From Solenopsis invicta (lineage: Eukaryota > Arthropoda > Insecta > Hymenoptera > Formicidae), in assembly GCF_016802725.1 (NCBI RefSeq), contig NC_052671.1:10335501-10399500 (forward strand): DNA of 64,000 nt. The letters run 5' to 3'. The notes below the pieces were generated by a model. It was given only the letters and a program-made list of their open reading frames with translations. It had not been told where the DNA came from and ran no database searches. Each line of letters starts with the position of its first letter. The first letter of the stretch is position 1. The translations under genes were made by a program, and so were the position numbers. Below are positions 11,231 to 23,671 of the stretch, piece by piece.

Positions 11231-13500
11231 TCGCTGCAGTGTAATTAAAAGGAGAGGCAGCAAACGCATTGGTCCCATCGCACATATCTTGTTTTACGAA
11301 AAAATGGCGAAACCGAACGGGGGGTACGGGGGAAGAAATGACAATTGAAAGTAATGACGCACAAGAGGAACCTACGGAACGAACGCAAACGTTGAGATAC
11401 AGACAAACGGGCCATTACTACAGCGGGGAAAAAAAAGGATAAATCAATTTCAGGAATGACTCACGCGGCTATAAGGCGAGAATGGGAATGGATAAAAGAT
11501 AAGAATTTATTCGATACGGGGAAACCCTCATATAATTTCCACGTGAGTTTAACTTTCGTGGCTGTAAATACAAGAAAAATGGTCATGGGGGTCTTACATA
11601 TTACGAGTATGAACAATAACTCTTTCTCTCGTGAATGTACGCTAATGTCGGCAATAGTTAATTTCTGCGCTGCTATTTATCGTCGCTTTTTCTCGAGAAA
11701 AGATTGCGGCTCGCGTAAAAATGTAAAACTACAGCGTCGCTGCACGGCGTATAGGGATAAAGATACCGTCTAAGAACGCGGCTCGTGCACATGCGACGAC
11801 AGGGTCGAGTAAAATATCTTCTCTGTGGGATAGTCCTGACACGACAGTTTCTCTCGACCGGCGGGACCTTGACCGACACGATGAAACGCTAATTACGTTC
11901 TCGTTCGTGTGCTGAATACCGGTCGCTTGACTCAATGCTGCCCACGTAGGAAGCTGAAAAGGCGACTATCTGCGCGTCGTCGTCGTCGTCGTCGTCGTCC
12001 AAAGAACGTTCGCGCGGCATGAAAGGAAGTCCTCTAAATCATCCGGACCGCTTCAGCGGTCTAAAGGGGACGGGGAAGCGCGAGATATTACCTCGCGGAT
12101 TTCCGCGTTCGCGAGAAGAAGCTCCGCCCGTGGCCGCGAAATCTCGCGCTCCGTTAGCCACGTGCGTTAACGACAAATAAATTTCCGAAATTTAGCGCTG
12201 GCCTATACGTTACGTCGTGATAATTGGATTTAGCGCGAGGCGCCCGGTGCGAGAGCGCCGATCGATTTGCGAATGTGATAAATACACGGGTATTTTCATT
12301 ATCGAACATCGACAGCTCGCCGCTCGTAAAGTTTTCGACCGGCGCGGCGCGAGCAAGATTCCATGATTTTTACGCAGTTATTTTTTCTTCCTCGTCCCTT
12401 CAACGCCACCCACCCTCGTTCACATCGAGCGTTCGCGTTCTCGTCCGTGGAACCTTTTTGCGAGGAACAAATGTCGTTACTCACCCGTACATGCACGCAC
12501 GGCTGCCACGCGCGTGTGCGTGACCCGTTGCGTATACGCATATCATACCTATACGTAACATCGCAACACACAAGCGCCAGCGCGCGCCCGACTCGCCTGT
12601 AAATTTGCCTAACAATACGAATGGGTATTTCGTCTATATTCCCCGCTTAAGGGAAGAAATATATGGTCGTGCGTCCTGCCACGCCTAACTTATTCTTCCT
12701 CAAAGCCGCTGTCATTTCTCCAACTGGCTCGAGAGGAACTTCGATCCCTCTCGGCCTCTCCACCCACTCGACCGAGCCTTTCTAATTACAGGCCGCCGCA
12801 TTTTTCTTTGACCCGTCGATGCGTCCCCCGTCGAGGGTGGCTTCTGCCGAGGAAGAAACAAAAATTACAGATTCCGGGCGCCACTTAATTTCCGAGCGCG
12901 TCCTGACGCAATGCCTCGGACTATTTAAAAAAAAAAAAAAGGAAAGAAAAAGAAAGAACGAGAGGAAAAAGCGACGGATAAAGGGAAGCTTCCTCTACGT
13001 GTAATCTCTTGTGCCATAATGCGTTTCCTTCTTCGTGTCCTGCGCTCTGCAATTTGGTCTGGATATATAGAGTTTTGAGATCAAACGTCGGACCGGTGCG
13101 GTGGAAATTTCTCTACCAGCGACATTCTCTTATTTGCCGGACGTATTTTACGAATCCCTCAGTCGGCGTTCCCTCCCAAAAAAAAACAAAAAAGAAAAAA
13201 GAATTACAGCTGCTCGTTGGAAGAAGATGTGAGATGTGTCGGAATGTTTGAAAATAAATTAGGAATACAGTAGGAGAAGCGTCGCGCTATCTCGAAAAAA
13301 GCTTACCTCGGATATTCGAATTATAACGCGGGGAATCTCTAATAATTATATAAATGCGAATAAGGGTATCCTCTGGCGATCTCTCGCGCCGCTGCACCAC
13401 TCCCGGATGGGAGTTTCGTCGATTTTTCGGAGTGTGGTCGATTTCTTAGCGGAATTTATCGCTTGTTCCATCCGCTATTACGTACACGTGGAATTACTCG
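11231..13500. other. mixed, partly GC-rich non-coding DNA
   Basis: Open frames up to 105 codons without domains. A perfect GACCGCT/AGCGGTC hairpin lies at 12046-12061. A TCG array is listed separately; A-rich homopolymer stretches lie at 12927-12975 and 13178-13202. Nothing gene-like is supported. Confidence 0.5.
11975..11999. repeat. TCG trinucleotide repeat
   Basis: Eight GTC/TCG units in GC-rich DNA. Confidence 0.9.
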
Positions 13501-14781
13501 AAGCTCTTCTCGGCGTATATACGCGAAATAAAATTCCTTTGAAATGTGATTCGTTTGCATGACTTTATTGGATGAGCTGCCGGCAATATTGAATCGCATG
13601 AATATTTAAAGATACGTCCGCGTCCGTCGGGCGAATTTCCCTTAAATTATTATCCTTTTAGCTCCATTAAACGTACTTTTAAACGGCCGCCCGATGAGTC
13701 GTCGCAACTTTTCTCGCTGCTTTTAAATAGCCCACTTCTATTTATTATTCTCACTCCGCCGCTTGAAATTTTTCGCATTAATTATTCATCGGCGTTAATT
13801 CGGTCTGGCTACATCAAACACCGCAAGGGGATCCATCGGTATGCCTTTAATTTCTTTTACACCGATCCACTTTCGAACGTTAATTCGCGAACGATGAAAC
13901 GAGCCGACCGGCTTAATAAAAGTACGATTAAATTTCCTCTCCTCCGCCCTTTTTTTTCTTTCGGCGTTCGAAATGTTAATTAGGGGAGCGGCGATTTCCT
14001 ACGAGACGATCGGCGAAATACACGGAAACGCAAAATTTATCGCAATGCGCATCTGGATTAATTATACGCGTTATTAATGGGCGCGGACGATTGGCGGACG
14101 ATTGGCGGACGACTGTTTGTCCGCGAACGATAGGCGGGTTTCACATCGTTAAGCCTCAGCTCGAATAGAGCTGGAACGTGGGCCGACTTGGACTGAGGGT
14201 TCAGGAACGTCGGCGGAACCGTTCACTCTCCCTCAAAGGCACTTAAAAATATTATTCCGCCCCGCCTAGACCCATCCCGGGGTTACCTAAATATCCTGCC
14301 TACCTTAACTGCGGTCTACGTTTAAAGTATAATCTAGCGGCATGAGGGATGTTCGCTAAGTAGCCTACCGGCCATCATGCTCCATCTTTTTTCGTTAATT
14401 GCGCTGGGCAGGCGAGCACGCTTCTCACCTGTTGCAAAGGAATAAATATATTACGGCTCGTTATACATGACGATTCATCCAGTCTCATAAAATAGCAGGA
14501 GATAAGCATCGCGTCTGTCGCGCACTCATATTTCGTCTTCCGGGAGGAAAAGTCTTTAAAAAATGGAAATTAGCGTGTTGCGACACGCAACGAATGCTCC
14601 TGGTAAACGCCCGTTGAGCCTATCGATCTTTGAAAGGTATAATGATCGTCGTACAGCGGCTACATGTGTACGGCAATGGCTAACATTAAAAATACGATAA
14701 GTCTTTCGAATACATTCAGCCAGAGAGAAGTTTCTTCGATACAAAAAAATGTTTATTTGATTCGAAGAAATTGATGCGTTG
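13501..14781. promoter_or_regulatory. candidate cis-regulatory stretch
   Basis: Few open frames. Between 13.54 and 14.1 kb there are many ATTA/TAAT cores, a GTTTGCATGA octamer-like word near 13553, a CTATTTATTA MEF2-like word near 13738, and TTAATTA words near 13778 and 14058. An 11-bp unit CGGACGATTGG is repeated at 14084-14094 and 14095-14105, with a partial third. The regulatory reading is inference from motif density. Confidence 0.3.
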
Positions 14782-15160
14782 CTACACAGTTAAAAAAAAA
14801 GGTTTCTTTTTATTTGAAGAAATTTTTTGGTTGTTCCTTTTATTTTACTTTAATTAAAGAAATAATTTAGTTGCGCAACGCAAATCTTTTTCTTTTTCAA
14901 ATGAAAGAAATATCTTTTTAAAATCGGAACAACGAAATTATTTCTTTATACATTTCGGTCAGTACTTTCTTTGCATTAAAAAATTATGTGTTTAAATTAA
15001 ATAAATAATTTATTTACTTTGAAAAAGGTTTAATAACGTCATTTCTTGAAAGCAAATAAATTTTTAATTTCCTCAAAGATTTTTTTAATTTCAACTTAAA
15101 AAAAACTAACAATAAATTTAAAAAACGATTTTATAAATTTGAACATTTTTTCTGGGTGAG
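14782..15160. mobile_element. possible AT-rich MITE
   Basis: Starts CACAGTTAAAAAAAAA and ends TTTTTTCTGGGTG, roughly complementary. The interior is built of AAAGAAAT/ATTTCTTT words on both strands, giving a weakly palindromic element of about 375 bp. No clean target duplication is visible. Confidence 0.45.
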
Positions 15161-17449
15161 GAATTCAATTCTTTTTCAATATAAATGCGAAATGTGCCAT
15201 CTTTAATTTAACTCGCTAAATATTTTATTAATTAGATCTTTATATACATTTCTCCTCAAACAATATTCGGATCAACTCGTTATTCCGCTAATTAAGCCTT
15301 CATTTAAATTTCTGTTAAAAAAAATATCTCTTTTATCCCATTAATAGAACGGTCACCTTGATAATACATGAACAGGAATGTTTCTATTAAATTAAGTCAT
15401 ATTGTACAAAAGATATCTAAATGTCATAAAATGTTCTAAAATGTTTAAAATGTTGTAAAGAATTCAGCTTGGTTAACTCTGTACTTCTTGCAGTAACTGA
15501 GTTATTTATTCGATCGTCTATTATTATAGTATCGAAAGACGGTTGAGTTACACCGAGCCAACATTCCTCGTCCCACACAGTCGACGAATATCTCCCGTGT
15601 AAAATTTATCATTTCTCCCACTAAAAAGAAAAACACCAAAGAAAAAAAAACGTAGATGTCCGATGTTATTTATCAGCGCACTGATTCAACAGTGGCCGCT
15701 AATAAAGAGAGTGTCTCTTTTACATTTAAACTCTTCTCCCTCCGATCCCGACGGATTGTGTGACGCAAATGCAGGAGGACGCGATCGACGCGGTTATCGG
15801 CGACCCTGATATCAATCGCACCGAACGGCAAGAGCCTAATTAAACTTTCACGAGCGGACGCTAATACGTGGAACCTTCAAATCTTTCCTAATCTTGGAAT
15901 CTCCTCCTTTACGTCCTGGTTTAGAGGCTACCATCCCCTTTTTTTCTCCTCTCGTTCGCCCGCGTCCGTTCTCTCCCGTTACAATCCAAGCGAGCTCGCC
16001 TCACGCTCCTTCGTGTTTTCCTCTTCTCTCCCTCCCACGTCCATCCATCTGCCTCTCGCATCTTGCGTCGACCGTATACGCACACGTTCTATGCGTCTCT
16101 CCGTCTCCCTCGGTCGGATAGGTGTATCAGATTTCCGATGGCCGTGGCACACGTACTTCGAAGGTAGATTAGATTTTAATAATGCAATTTGGGTTTACGG
16201 CGGCGGCAGGGCGGCGACGACGAAGGGAACGAAGCGGGGCCGCGCGCCCCGTTCGACTGTAAAACGAGCCGGTTTTCGCCCCGAGGAGGTAAACCAGCCC
16301 GGATTGGTAATTGTTGGAATTTGATTGGAGTCGGATGGAGCGCGGCCCGCTGCGCCGCGCCGCTGCGCGCCTTGTACAACGCAACTCCGCGTCCTCCGGC
16401 TATCCGCGAGTTCGCGTACGATTACGGATTCGAGGAGCTTTCCCTAGAAATTGATAACGGGGCCGCGATTGTAGTCATGTAGAGTGCAGAGGAAGTCCCT
16501 TTTGTTCCAAAGGAAACGTCAGGAGATTAACGTACCTTGAACAATGCACCCGCCTCGAATTCAATCACCGAAAGACGGATACACGTCTAGATTAACAGCT
16601 CGATTTATACGCCGGGGCTCGTAAAAGGGAAATTCCGCGATGCTCTTCTACGTGGCTACTAAAGCCTTTCATTGCCGTATAAAAATAGCACTTACTCTGT
16701 CAGACTAACTTCTATTGGATCTATTTGATTTTTTATATAAAGGTATTCAAATCTTTTATTGGTTTCATATCAAATCGAAAATCAGACTTATTATTCATAT
16801 AAAAATAACATATCGCAGTATAGTTTAAATATTTCGTTATTCAAGAGAGCATCTCGCGCCTGATATATTTTTTTTCGTTATTTATTTATTTAACAAGTCG
16901 GCTGTTGCATAAATTCGATTGTTAATGAGTTTTTTAATAACACTATTCTTTATAAATATTATTACGAAAGACATTTGCATTGCTTTTATATAGCGGGATT
17001 ATGAAAGAAAAAATAGTGTTCCCGAAATATTCTCAATTTCAAATGCTTTCTTTTTCAGGATTTTGAAAGAACAATATTTTTATTAACTGTTTAATAAAAA
17101 CCTATATTCTCGCGATACTTTTTGCTAAAATTAAACTGCCTCCACAGTCAAAGATAAAATTTAAAAAATATGCATACGTATTAATAACGGAATTCTTTGA
17201 TCTTTTAATATTCGATTATTTGAAGAGAAAATAAGAGAGGTTCTTTCATCTTTTTCTAAGCAGTTAATGTGCGCGATACTGGATTTCATACTGACACTTT
17301 GACAATTTATCATGTCAAACATAATTCGTATCTTGAAAAAAAATTATCTTCGAACGCAGAAATGAATAACGACTCGACGAATAATCGTGTGATAGTCACA
17401 AAAGCGGTGCATTATATTTTACTAAAGAAAAAAAAATCGAGAGAGTAAT
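15161..17449. other. non-coding, GC-rich 15.7-16.7 kb then AT-rich
   Basis: The GC-rich centre (CpG-dense near 16190-16440, with CGGCGG and GCGCCGCGCCG words) has overlapping frames of 66-103 codons on both strands, none with a motif. From 16690 to the LINE relic the DNA is AT-rich with no element identified. Confidence 0.5.
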
Positions 17450-18118
17450 AATAGCCATTCGAGGGATGAGCAAGGATATTAATTAAGATGTGGAAATTTG
17501 GAGGAAGCGAATGAATATTGGTTAGAGGAGAGGGATGCTGCGTATTTTGCGGAGAGAGTATGAATTGTAGGGAACATTATCTCAAAGAAAATTGTCATGG
17601 GACAAAAGGTTGGTTCGAAGAAATAGGAAGAGACAAGAAGGAAATAAATAGGAGGTTATGGGAGGATGAGAATATAGCAAAGGCGAATGTATCGTAGAAA
17701 GAAAGAGAAAAGGAGCTGAAGAAGAGAGAAAGAGAGAAAATATAAGTAACAGAGGTATAGAAGAACAAGAGGGATCAGGCAATATAGAGATCGTAGAAGA
17801 ACTGTGATTATAGGATAAGGAGAGTGTAGTTAATAAGAGTGCATGGATTGTAAATATAGCTTTAAAGGTAGAAGAGAGTAAAGGTAACGAGTGAAAGAAG
17901 GAAAGAAGGTTTGTAAAGTGTAAAGTTAGAAATAAAACAGGACGAGAGAGTCAGCGATTTGTGGTCTGTAGATGTACGATACTTTTTAAGATTAGATAAT
18001 GGGATCGGCTTGAAGTATAGATGGATGAGTGAGGCAAGAAAAATTGACGTAAACCAAGTCTCCCCTTAACGATGTAAGCCGGAGTAATAAATATTCTATT
18101 TTAACAATAGCCATGCGA
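17450..18118 (+). mobile_element. 5'-truncated LINE (R1/Jockey-like) 3' end with TSD
   Basis: Insert 17463-18105 (643 bp) is flanked by AATAGCCATTCGA (17450-17462) and AATAGCCATGCGA (18106-18118), a 13-bp duplication with one mismatch. The insert is strongly purine-rich on the plus strand, unlike its AT-rich surroundings. It has a decayed ORF2 C-terminus at 17463-17697, then a 3' UTR-like tail with GATGTAAGCCGGAGTAATAAA near 18071. Truncated 5' end plus TSD is the signature of target-primed reverse transcription. The clade is inferred from the C-terminal motif style. Confidence 0.75.
17463..17697 (+). pseudogene. LINE ORF2 C-terminal remnant
   Basis: Frame 2 reads LRCGNLEEANEYWLEERDAA around 17489-17547. 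It then shifts to frame 1, where residues ...NCREHYLKENCHGTKGWFEE... are followed by IGRDKKEINRRLWEDE, ending in TAG at 17695. Cys-His-Cys spacing followed by a Trp-rich, Lys/Glu-rich tail resembles the zinc-knuckle C-terminus of R1/Jockey-clade ORF2 proteins. At least one frameshift and several stops (for example TAA near 17486) show that it is dead. Reverse transcriptase and endonuclease regions are absent. Confidence 0.65.
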
Positions 18119-19299
18119 TTGTCAGCAAAGAAAAGTATCGTATAAACTCGAGTCGCCAATAATTTTGTGACATTCCGTATAACTGTAACGGATGTGTTTT
18201 CCTGTCACTCACTCAGCATCGTATCGCCAGTTGTTCATAGATCGTGCCGAGACTGACTTTTCGAGGAAGGCATTCAACACCTGACGGATACGAGAACGCA
18301 AGGCACGTGTAATGTCATATCGACGGCGATAAGCGAGTGAGTCGATGCTGCGAGGTAATCCGAGCGCGAAGTAAAAATAGGTACGGCAATCATTGCGCCG
18401 CGCTGTGAAAGTCCGAGTGGTCTAAAGAAAGATTTCTTCCCTTTAGCGCGCGGATTGGATTCTCGACGCGTTAACTGGGATCGAAAGACTGGTACTACGA
18501 AGAGCAAAGGTTTTGTGGCAGACACGTCGGGGGCCGAGAGTACCACGGAGAGCGAGAGAGCAGGAAAGGCTGGGAGACCGAGACGAGCGAGAGAGCTAAG
18601 CGGAAGAAAAAGAGCGTGCGGGTGTGGAAGAATGAGAAAGAGACCGAGAGGCGCAAGTGCGGTAGCACCAACGGCCAGATAATTTATTATAGCATTACTC
18701 ACCGGCGGACACCTCAATGGCCAATGGGCAAGCCACGTTATACCTGCGTCTGGTGCCTCCTCTCTTTCTCTCTTTCTCTCCCTTTCTCTTCTCGCGTAGT
18801 TGATATTATTTAGTTCCTCTCTCACGAGCAGCACCGCGTCGAGAGATGCAGCGTCGGAAAGTGACGGTAGACGCGGCTTGACCGTAGCCCGAGATCCGGC
18901 AAAACGTGCATAGATGATTCGAGCCTGATAGACCGGTTTCGTGTCACGTGCTACCGCAAATCGTCCCGGCAAATTTGCGATTACCGGAGTACATTATGGA
19001 TTTTCGGATCACGGCGGATCCCCCACATGCCACGTCCTATCACATTGCTCGCAATCTGTAAATGCTCGGAATTGTAAATGCCAACTGGAGACGTGTGTGA
19101 TTTACCGACTACCAACTTCAATCTCTTCCTATCTCTCAAGAATTTTCAGAGAGATGTTAGAAGAAATAATTTGTTGATTCAGAGCACAAGGTAAAAATAA
19201 ATTAAATGTTGAAAAGATTATTTTAAATTTAATATAAAAACGGAGTTTAATAATCAATGTTATTGTAACATGGTGATATATAGAATGTCCCGAAATTTG
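18119..19299. other. GC-rich non-coding block
   Basis: Contains the longest open frame of the window (232 codons, minus strand, 18274-18972). Its Arg-Glu run comes from a TC array near 18765-18790 and the rest is Leu/Pro/Arg-rich with no domain, so I do not annotate it as a gene. GA-rich DNA runs from 18545 to 18660. Confidence 0.5.
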
Positions 19300-19751
19300 C
19301 GAATCAAAATACTATGGCAAGAAAATTCTTCATTTTCTATTAACATATTTTTACTAGTTTTATTATTATTAATTTTACATTAGTATCATTTCTTTATAGT
19401 AAAATTGTGGTGGTACGAATTAGGAAATTTGGTAAATTTTACAAAAATATCGATTTAATTTTTATAATAATTATAAATATATATCTATAAATGTAAAATA
19501 TTTTACAATAAACCCTTTATGAATATGTAACAATTCAAAATAATATTGTATAATTACGGTATTATCAATTATGTAAGATGATGAAAAATTTATATCAAAT
19601 GCATCTGATTTTTTAAAATACTGTATGCAAAAAACAAAATAAAATTTATTAAATTTTAATCTATATCACTTATTTCTTATTTAATCCCGTCACTAAATGC
19701 TAATTATATGAGGTAAAATATTGAGTAAGCACACATTCAATAATTCTTCCC
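19300..19751 (+). mobile_element. GGAGAGAATTG-family element, copy 2 (5'-truncated)
   Basis: Aligns to copy 1 and to copy 3 (minus strand) through words such as CTAGTTTTATTATTATT, AAATGTAAAATATT, ACTAAATGCT and TAAAATATTGA. It ends CACATTCAATAATTCTTCCC, matching the terminal repeat. The 5' third is missing or too diverged to see. Confidence 0.7.
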
Positions 19752-20710
19752 TACTACCACACGTGCGATTCACAGACAACTGTCTAAACATAGTTTAGGA
19801 TTGGCAAGCCCTTAAATTTGAAAAGACTACTGTTTAAAATAAAAATTTACAAATAACTATTTCACTTAATTTTTTGAGAACCTTTTTGCTAGTCTGATTC
19901 GCGGATGTTGGAATACCTTGTGCATATTCTTTCCTTTTCTCAAAAAAATTCAACGCTGAGAACTATATGCTGTTTTTATCATAGCCTTCTATCATCATTC
20001 GCGAAAGTACTAAGATGCATTCGCGTAGCAGCAATCGATCGCGACAGGATAAGCTGCATCGCGTCGGGAATAACGATCGTTCCTAGGACTCGTAGCCGCG
20101 TGGGGTGTCTCGAGGAACGGTTTACGATCGGCCGAGCGATTTTCTATTTTGTTTCTAAAAAAGAGGAGAGTCGTAAACGGCAGCTACTCGCGCTCGCCGC
20201 CGTAAAGTGGCCAGTTGGTGAAGGGCTGAAAAGGAGGGTTACACGGGCCATCAAGGTTGCACAATCTGTCATAGAAGTTTGGTAGGAGGGGTGGGGTAGG
20301 ACGAGGGGGGTGGGGCCCCGGCAACCTGTTGCTTCATTGTTACTCCGAGAACGTGCACATGGTGCCGCGCGTATATAAACTGCCTTTCTCTCGCGCCGCC
20401 ACACGCCGGCGCTACGGGCGCTACGGGCGCAGCACCACCGCCGTCCTATTGCACCGGGCTGCACGATTTCGAGTGCAACTTGTTTTCGTACAGCGTCGCG
20501 CGATAGGCTGTTTGTCATCGCCGTGAAAGCAGTTAATTCCGCGTTTTTCTTCCGCGGCCCCGGCCACGGTCGAAAGCGTGGCTTTAATAAAGTTTTTACC
20601 TCGTTAGAAATAACGGACCGGCAACGTACTACCTCTCGTCGCGACCGCGAGATAAACGTTTTTCGCATTAAATATTCCGCAAAGTACTGCACTGGCGAAA
20701 ACTGACGATT
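19752..20710. other. GC-rich block with G-rich tract and TATA-like site
   Basis: Frames of 126 (plus) and 182 (minus) codons overlap each other and lack motifs. A G-rich tract lies at 20287-20318 (runs of 4, 4, 6 and 4 G; one loop is 8 nt, just outside the usual quadruplex rule). A 9-bp GCTACGGGC tandem lies at 20411-20428. Confidence 0.45.
20371..20378 (+). promoter_or_regulatory. TATA-box-like sequence
   Basis: CGTATATAAAC in otherwise GC-rich DNA, downstream of a G-rich tract. No arthropod initiator (TCAGT) stands about 30 bp downstream and no supported gene follows, so this is a weak promoter candidate. Confidence 0.2.
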
Positions 20711-23671
20711 GTTATAATTACATTTGATGCAATCTCTATTTTTTAAGAGATAAACGAATGAGAGATCTCGATCGAAAAATACTTTAAGTTAAGAAAAATG
20801 ATTGTAACGCGACGAATTATGTCACGACATGATTTCCTTTTTAGACTTTTCAAGAGTTCGAAGCTAGATAAAATAAAAGCGTACCTCATTTTTGACAAAA
20901 TAAAAAAATGTATAAAGTACAAAAGTATAAAACAAAGTGACATAATTCATCGCCTTCGAATAAGATTAATGTTTTACAGTTCAAAGCTAGAAAGAGATAT
21001 ATTACGTGCAAACTTATATACATAAATAAAAAGTTGAGCTTAAATGTAAATGGTGAAGACACAATAAATGACAGTCTTTTGAATAAAAAATTTTCCCAAA
21101 AAAAAAAATCATTTATTCCTGCATATTCGCAAAACTTAAAAATGGTACACACAGGAAGACTGAACTACTGAATTGTATATGCAGATGTAGAACATTCGTT
21201 CATTTAGCTCTATTTTTATTACAGAATAACGTTATTTTCACTGCATATTCAGAGAAAGATACATGTTTAATATATTAAAAAAGAGAGAGAGAGAGAGAGA
21301 AACGAGTATTATATCTCTTACGTTTTGAATTTATGATATTACTGAGCACTGAGATTTTCTACGGTTATCTCTCTAGCTTTTAGCCGTAAATTCTTTTGTA
21401 TTGGATATAAAAGTGTAACTCTGACTGACATTAGATCTTTCTCATGCATAACTAAATTTTACGACACTTTATAGGGTATAGTACCTAAGAAGAAACTCCG
21501 ATAATTCAAGTACTTTGATTAAACATTATACCCAGAGATGTGAAAGTAGCCAATTTCATGGTGCGCTGAGCACGGTAAGGGCACGGATCATAGGTAAGCT
21601 GCGATATAACGGAATAAAGGATTTGACATTGTCGTCCTTTATAAATAGGTCGCGTTATACGTGTTACATCAGCGTATTGTTTTAACATAACCTACGTCGC
21701 ACGAATTACATCCGAAATTACACGGTTTACTTCAAACACGAAAATTGCCCGAAATCGGGCGCATCGAAAGGGATGAACGGTTAATCCGGCGCGCTCGCAT
21801 TACGAAGGAGGAAACATTCGTACAACTAATTTTCCGTCGATCCTGCCGTCGGGAGCATCGAACCGTGAATCCTTACCAAATTGGCTCCCAGGAGTCTAAG
21901 ACTTTAATCAGGGTGCACGTCGAGCTCCACCGAGCGCGCGCGGGCGTGCTCTCTGCGCGCAGTCGATTATTTCGCCGATTAAATCCCGAGGTATATCGAT
22001 CGGCAACTTTACTGCCTTTTATAATCTCCGTACGCCACTGAATTATCAAGTTTTTAACTTTTCGTTTATTGCTAATAATGCATGTGCCTGCCCCGGGAAG
22101 AGAAAAAAAATAATGGAAGGTAAGGGACGCGGGCGGATCGTTAAATCGATATAAGTACCACTGATTTGCAACGGGAGAGTTCACCGTTGACTCGGATTAA
22201 ATCCTCTACAGGTATACGGGAGCAGTAGGGCGCAGCAAGGCGCGCCTTTCGCAGCAAGGCGCGCCTTTAAGGTGCATGTTACTTAATAGAGGACCCTTAC
22301 CTCTCCTTGGAAGAAACTTGCCTGCTCGTGCACTTAAGAATTTAATAAACGATATCACCGCCGGACTGCCAAACACACACGGGCTAAGACTTCTGTGCGG
22401 AGCGCGGGTTATATTACCCTACGTATGCGCTCTCTCGTCTCTACTCCCGAACCTAACTGGCGGAGTTTAAGGACTTCTGCCATTAACCATAGACGGGGGC
22501 TTTCAGGTTCCGCCAGGCTCGCTTGCTTACAGAGAATAGGCGAGGGAAGAACCAAAAGGGTCCTGATATTCACATAATTTAGATGCAGTTAACACACGAT
22601 TGCCTCCTTGAGAGAAAGAGAGAGAGAGAAAAAGAGAGAGAGAGAGAAATCGTTCGGCTTCTTCCCTACCTGTCTTTTCGTTTTCCGTGCTAACGACTTT
22701 AATCAACCTACACCCCAGACTGCGCTCGGTTGAACACGTCGAATAAAACTGCCATCGATTTGTCTCGTGCGAACGCGCACACACATCCGATCCAGCTCGC
22801 ATTTCTCGCGCACGAGAGTTATTGATAGTTTTGTTTAGTCTATACTGCACACGGTCCGCTACCTTCTCGAAATTTTGTCTGCGCGACGAACCCTTCGGCA
22901 ACTGCAACATTTTGCGGCGGTCTGAATTGTTGTCGAGTGCAAATGCAAACACATGATGGGAAAGAGCGAAAATACAAAAAAACACGAGAGGCATGAAAAC
23001 ATGGAAATAAAAACAGTCGTCAGAGCTATGAACATACTTTTTTTTTTCTATAAAGGCATTATTTCAAACGATATCGCAGTTCCAACGTGTAACGTCGTAG
23101 CTGCGTTTTCACGAACATGTTTCAACTACAAGTGACTAAGAAGTCTGTTACCACGTCTGTACGATTAAACAAAGAATGCAACAACGTTCGGAATATGTGG
23201 CGCGGATACGCGAGCAACGAGACTTGTAAAATTATCAGGGACGGTTTGCTCACGATGACTCACTCCGTGCGTATGTTTTAGAATTGAATAAGCGGTCTAA
23301 TAAACATTATCTCCGCTCGAGTGGCAAACAAACGGGTTAAGACGCTGACTTTAAGCCGAGTCAGCGTATCGCTCATGTTCGTTTAGCTTTCGCTGCCTGA
23401 CAGTTAGTATTCACAAAAAATTCCTGGCAATCCGTAGCTGAAGGACTTTTTACACTCCGTGAACTAGTTTTATTAGGAGATAACAGAGATGTCGAAACAA
23501 TGTTGCGATAGAATCTGAGTGTAATACTACGAAATATTAACGTGTAGATACTTGCCACGTCTAAAGGCCGATCCACGACGTCTAAACAAATAAAGAAAAT
23601 TCGACTTGTATACATTGAGAAGAAAAAGTTGTTAAATTTACTTGTACTTTTGATCTCTTTTTAACGTATTT
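20711..23671. other. mixed non-coding DNA
   Basis: AT-rich 20.7-21.5 kb, moderately GC-rich to 23.3 kb, AT-rich afterwards. GA arrays lie at 21282-21301 and 22610-22649. A tandem duplication at 22231-22268 is listed separately. Frames up to 155 codons cross the GA array and have no domains. At 23610-23645 an ATTGAGAA...AAAAGTTGTTAA sequence repeats the end of the element at 23810. Confidence 0.5.
22231..22268. repeat. 19-bp tandem duplication carrying 12-bp palindromes
   Basis: CGCAGCAAGGCGCGCCTTT occurs twice head-to-tail (22231-22249 and 22250-22268). Each copy contains the perfect 12-bp palindrome AAGGCGCGCCTT. Confidence 0.9.

Noticed and set aside
18274..18972. 232-codon minus-strand open frame, the longest in the window
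   Set aside because: Contains an Arg-Glu run from a TC array; Leu/Pro/Arg-rich elsewhere; no domain, and stops appear once the GC-rich block ends.
20144..20692. 182-codon minus-strand frame
   Set aside because: No recognisable motif, overlaps plus-strand frames of similar quality, and lies in a GC-rich block where long frames occur by chance.
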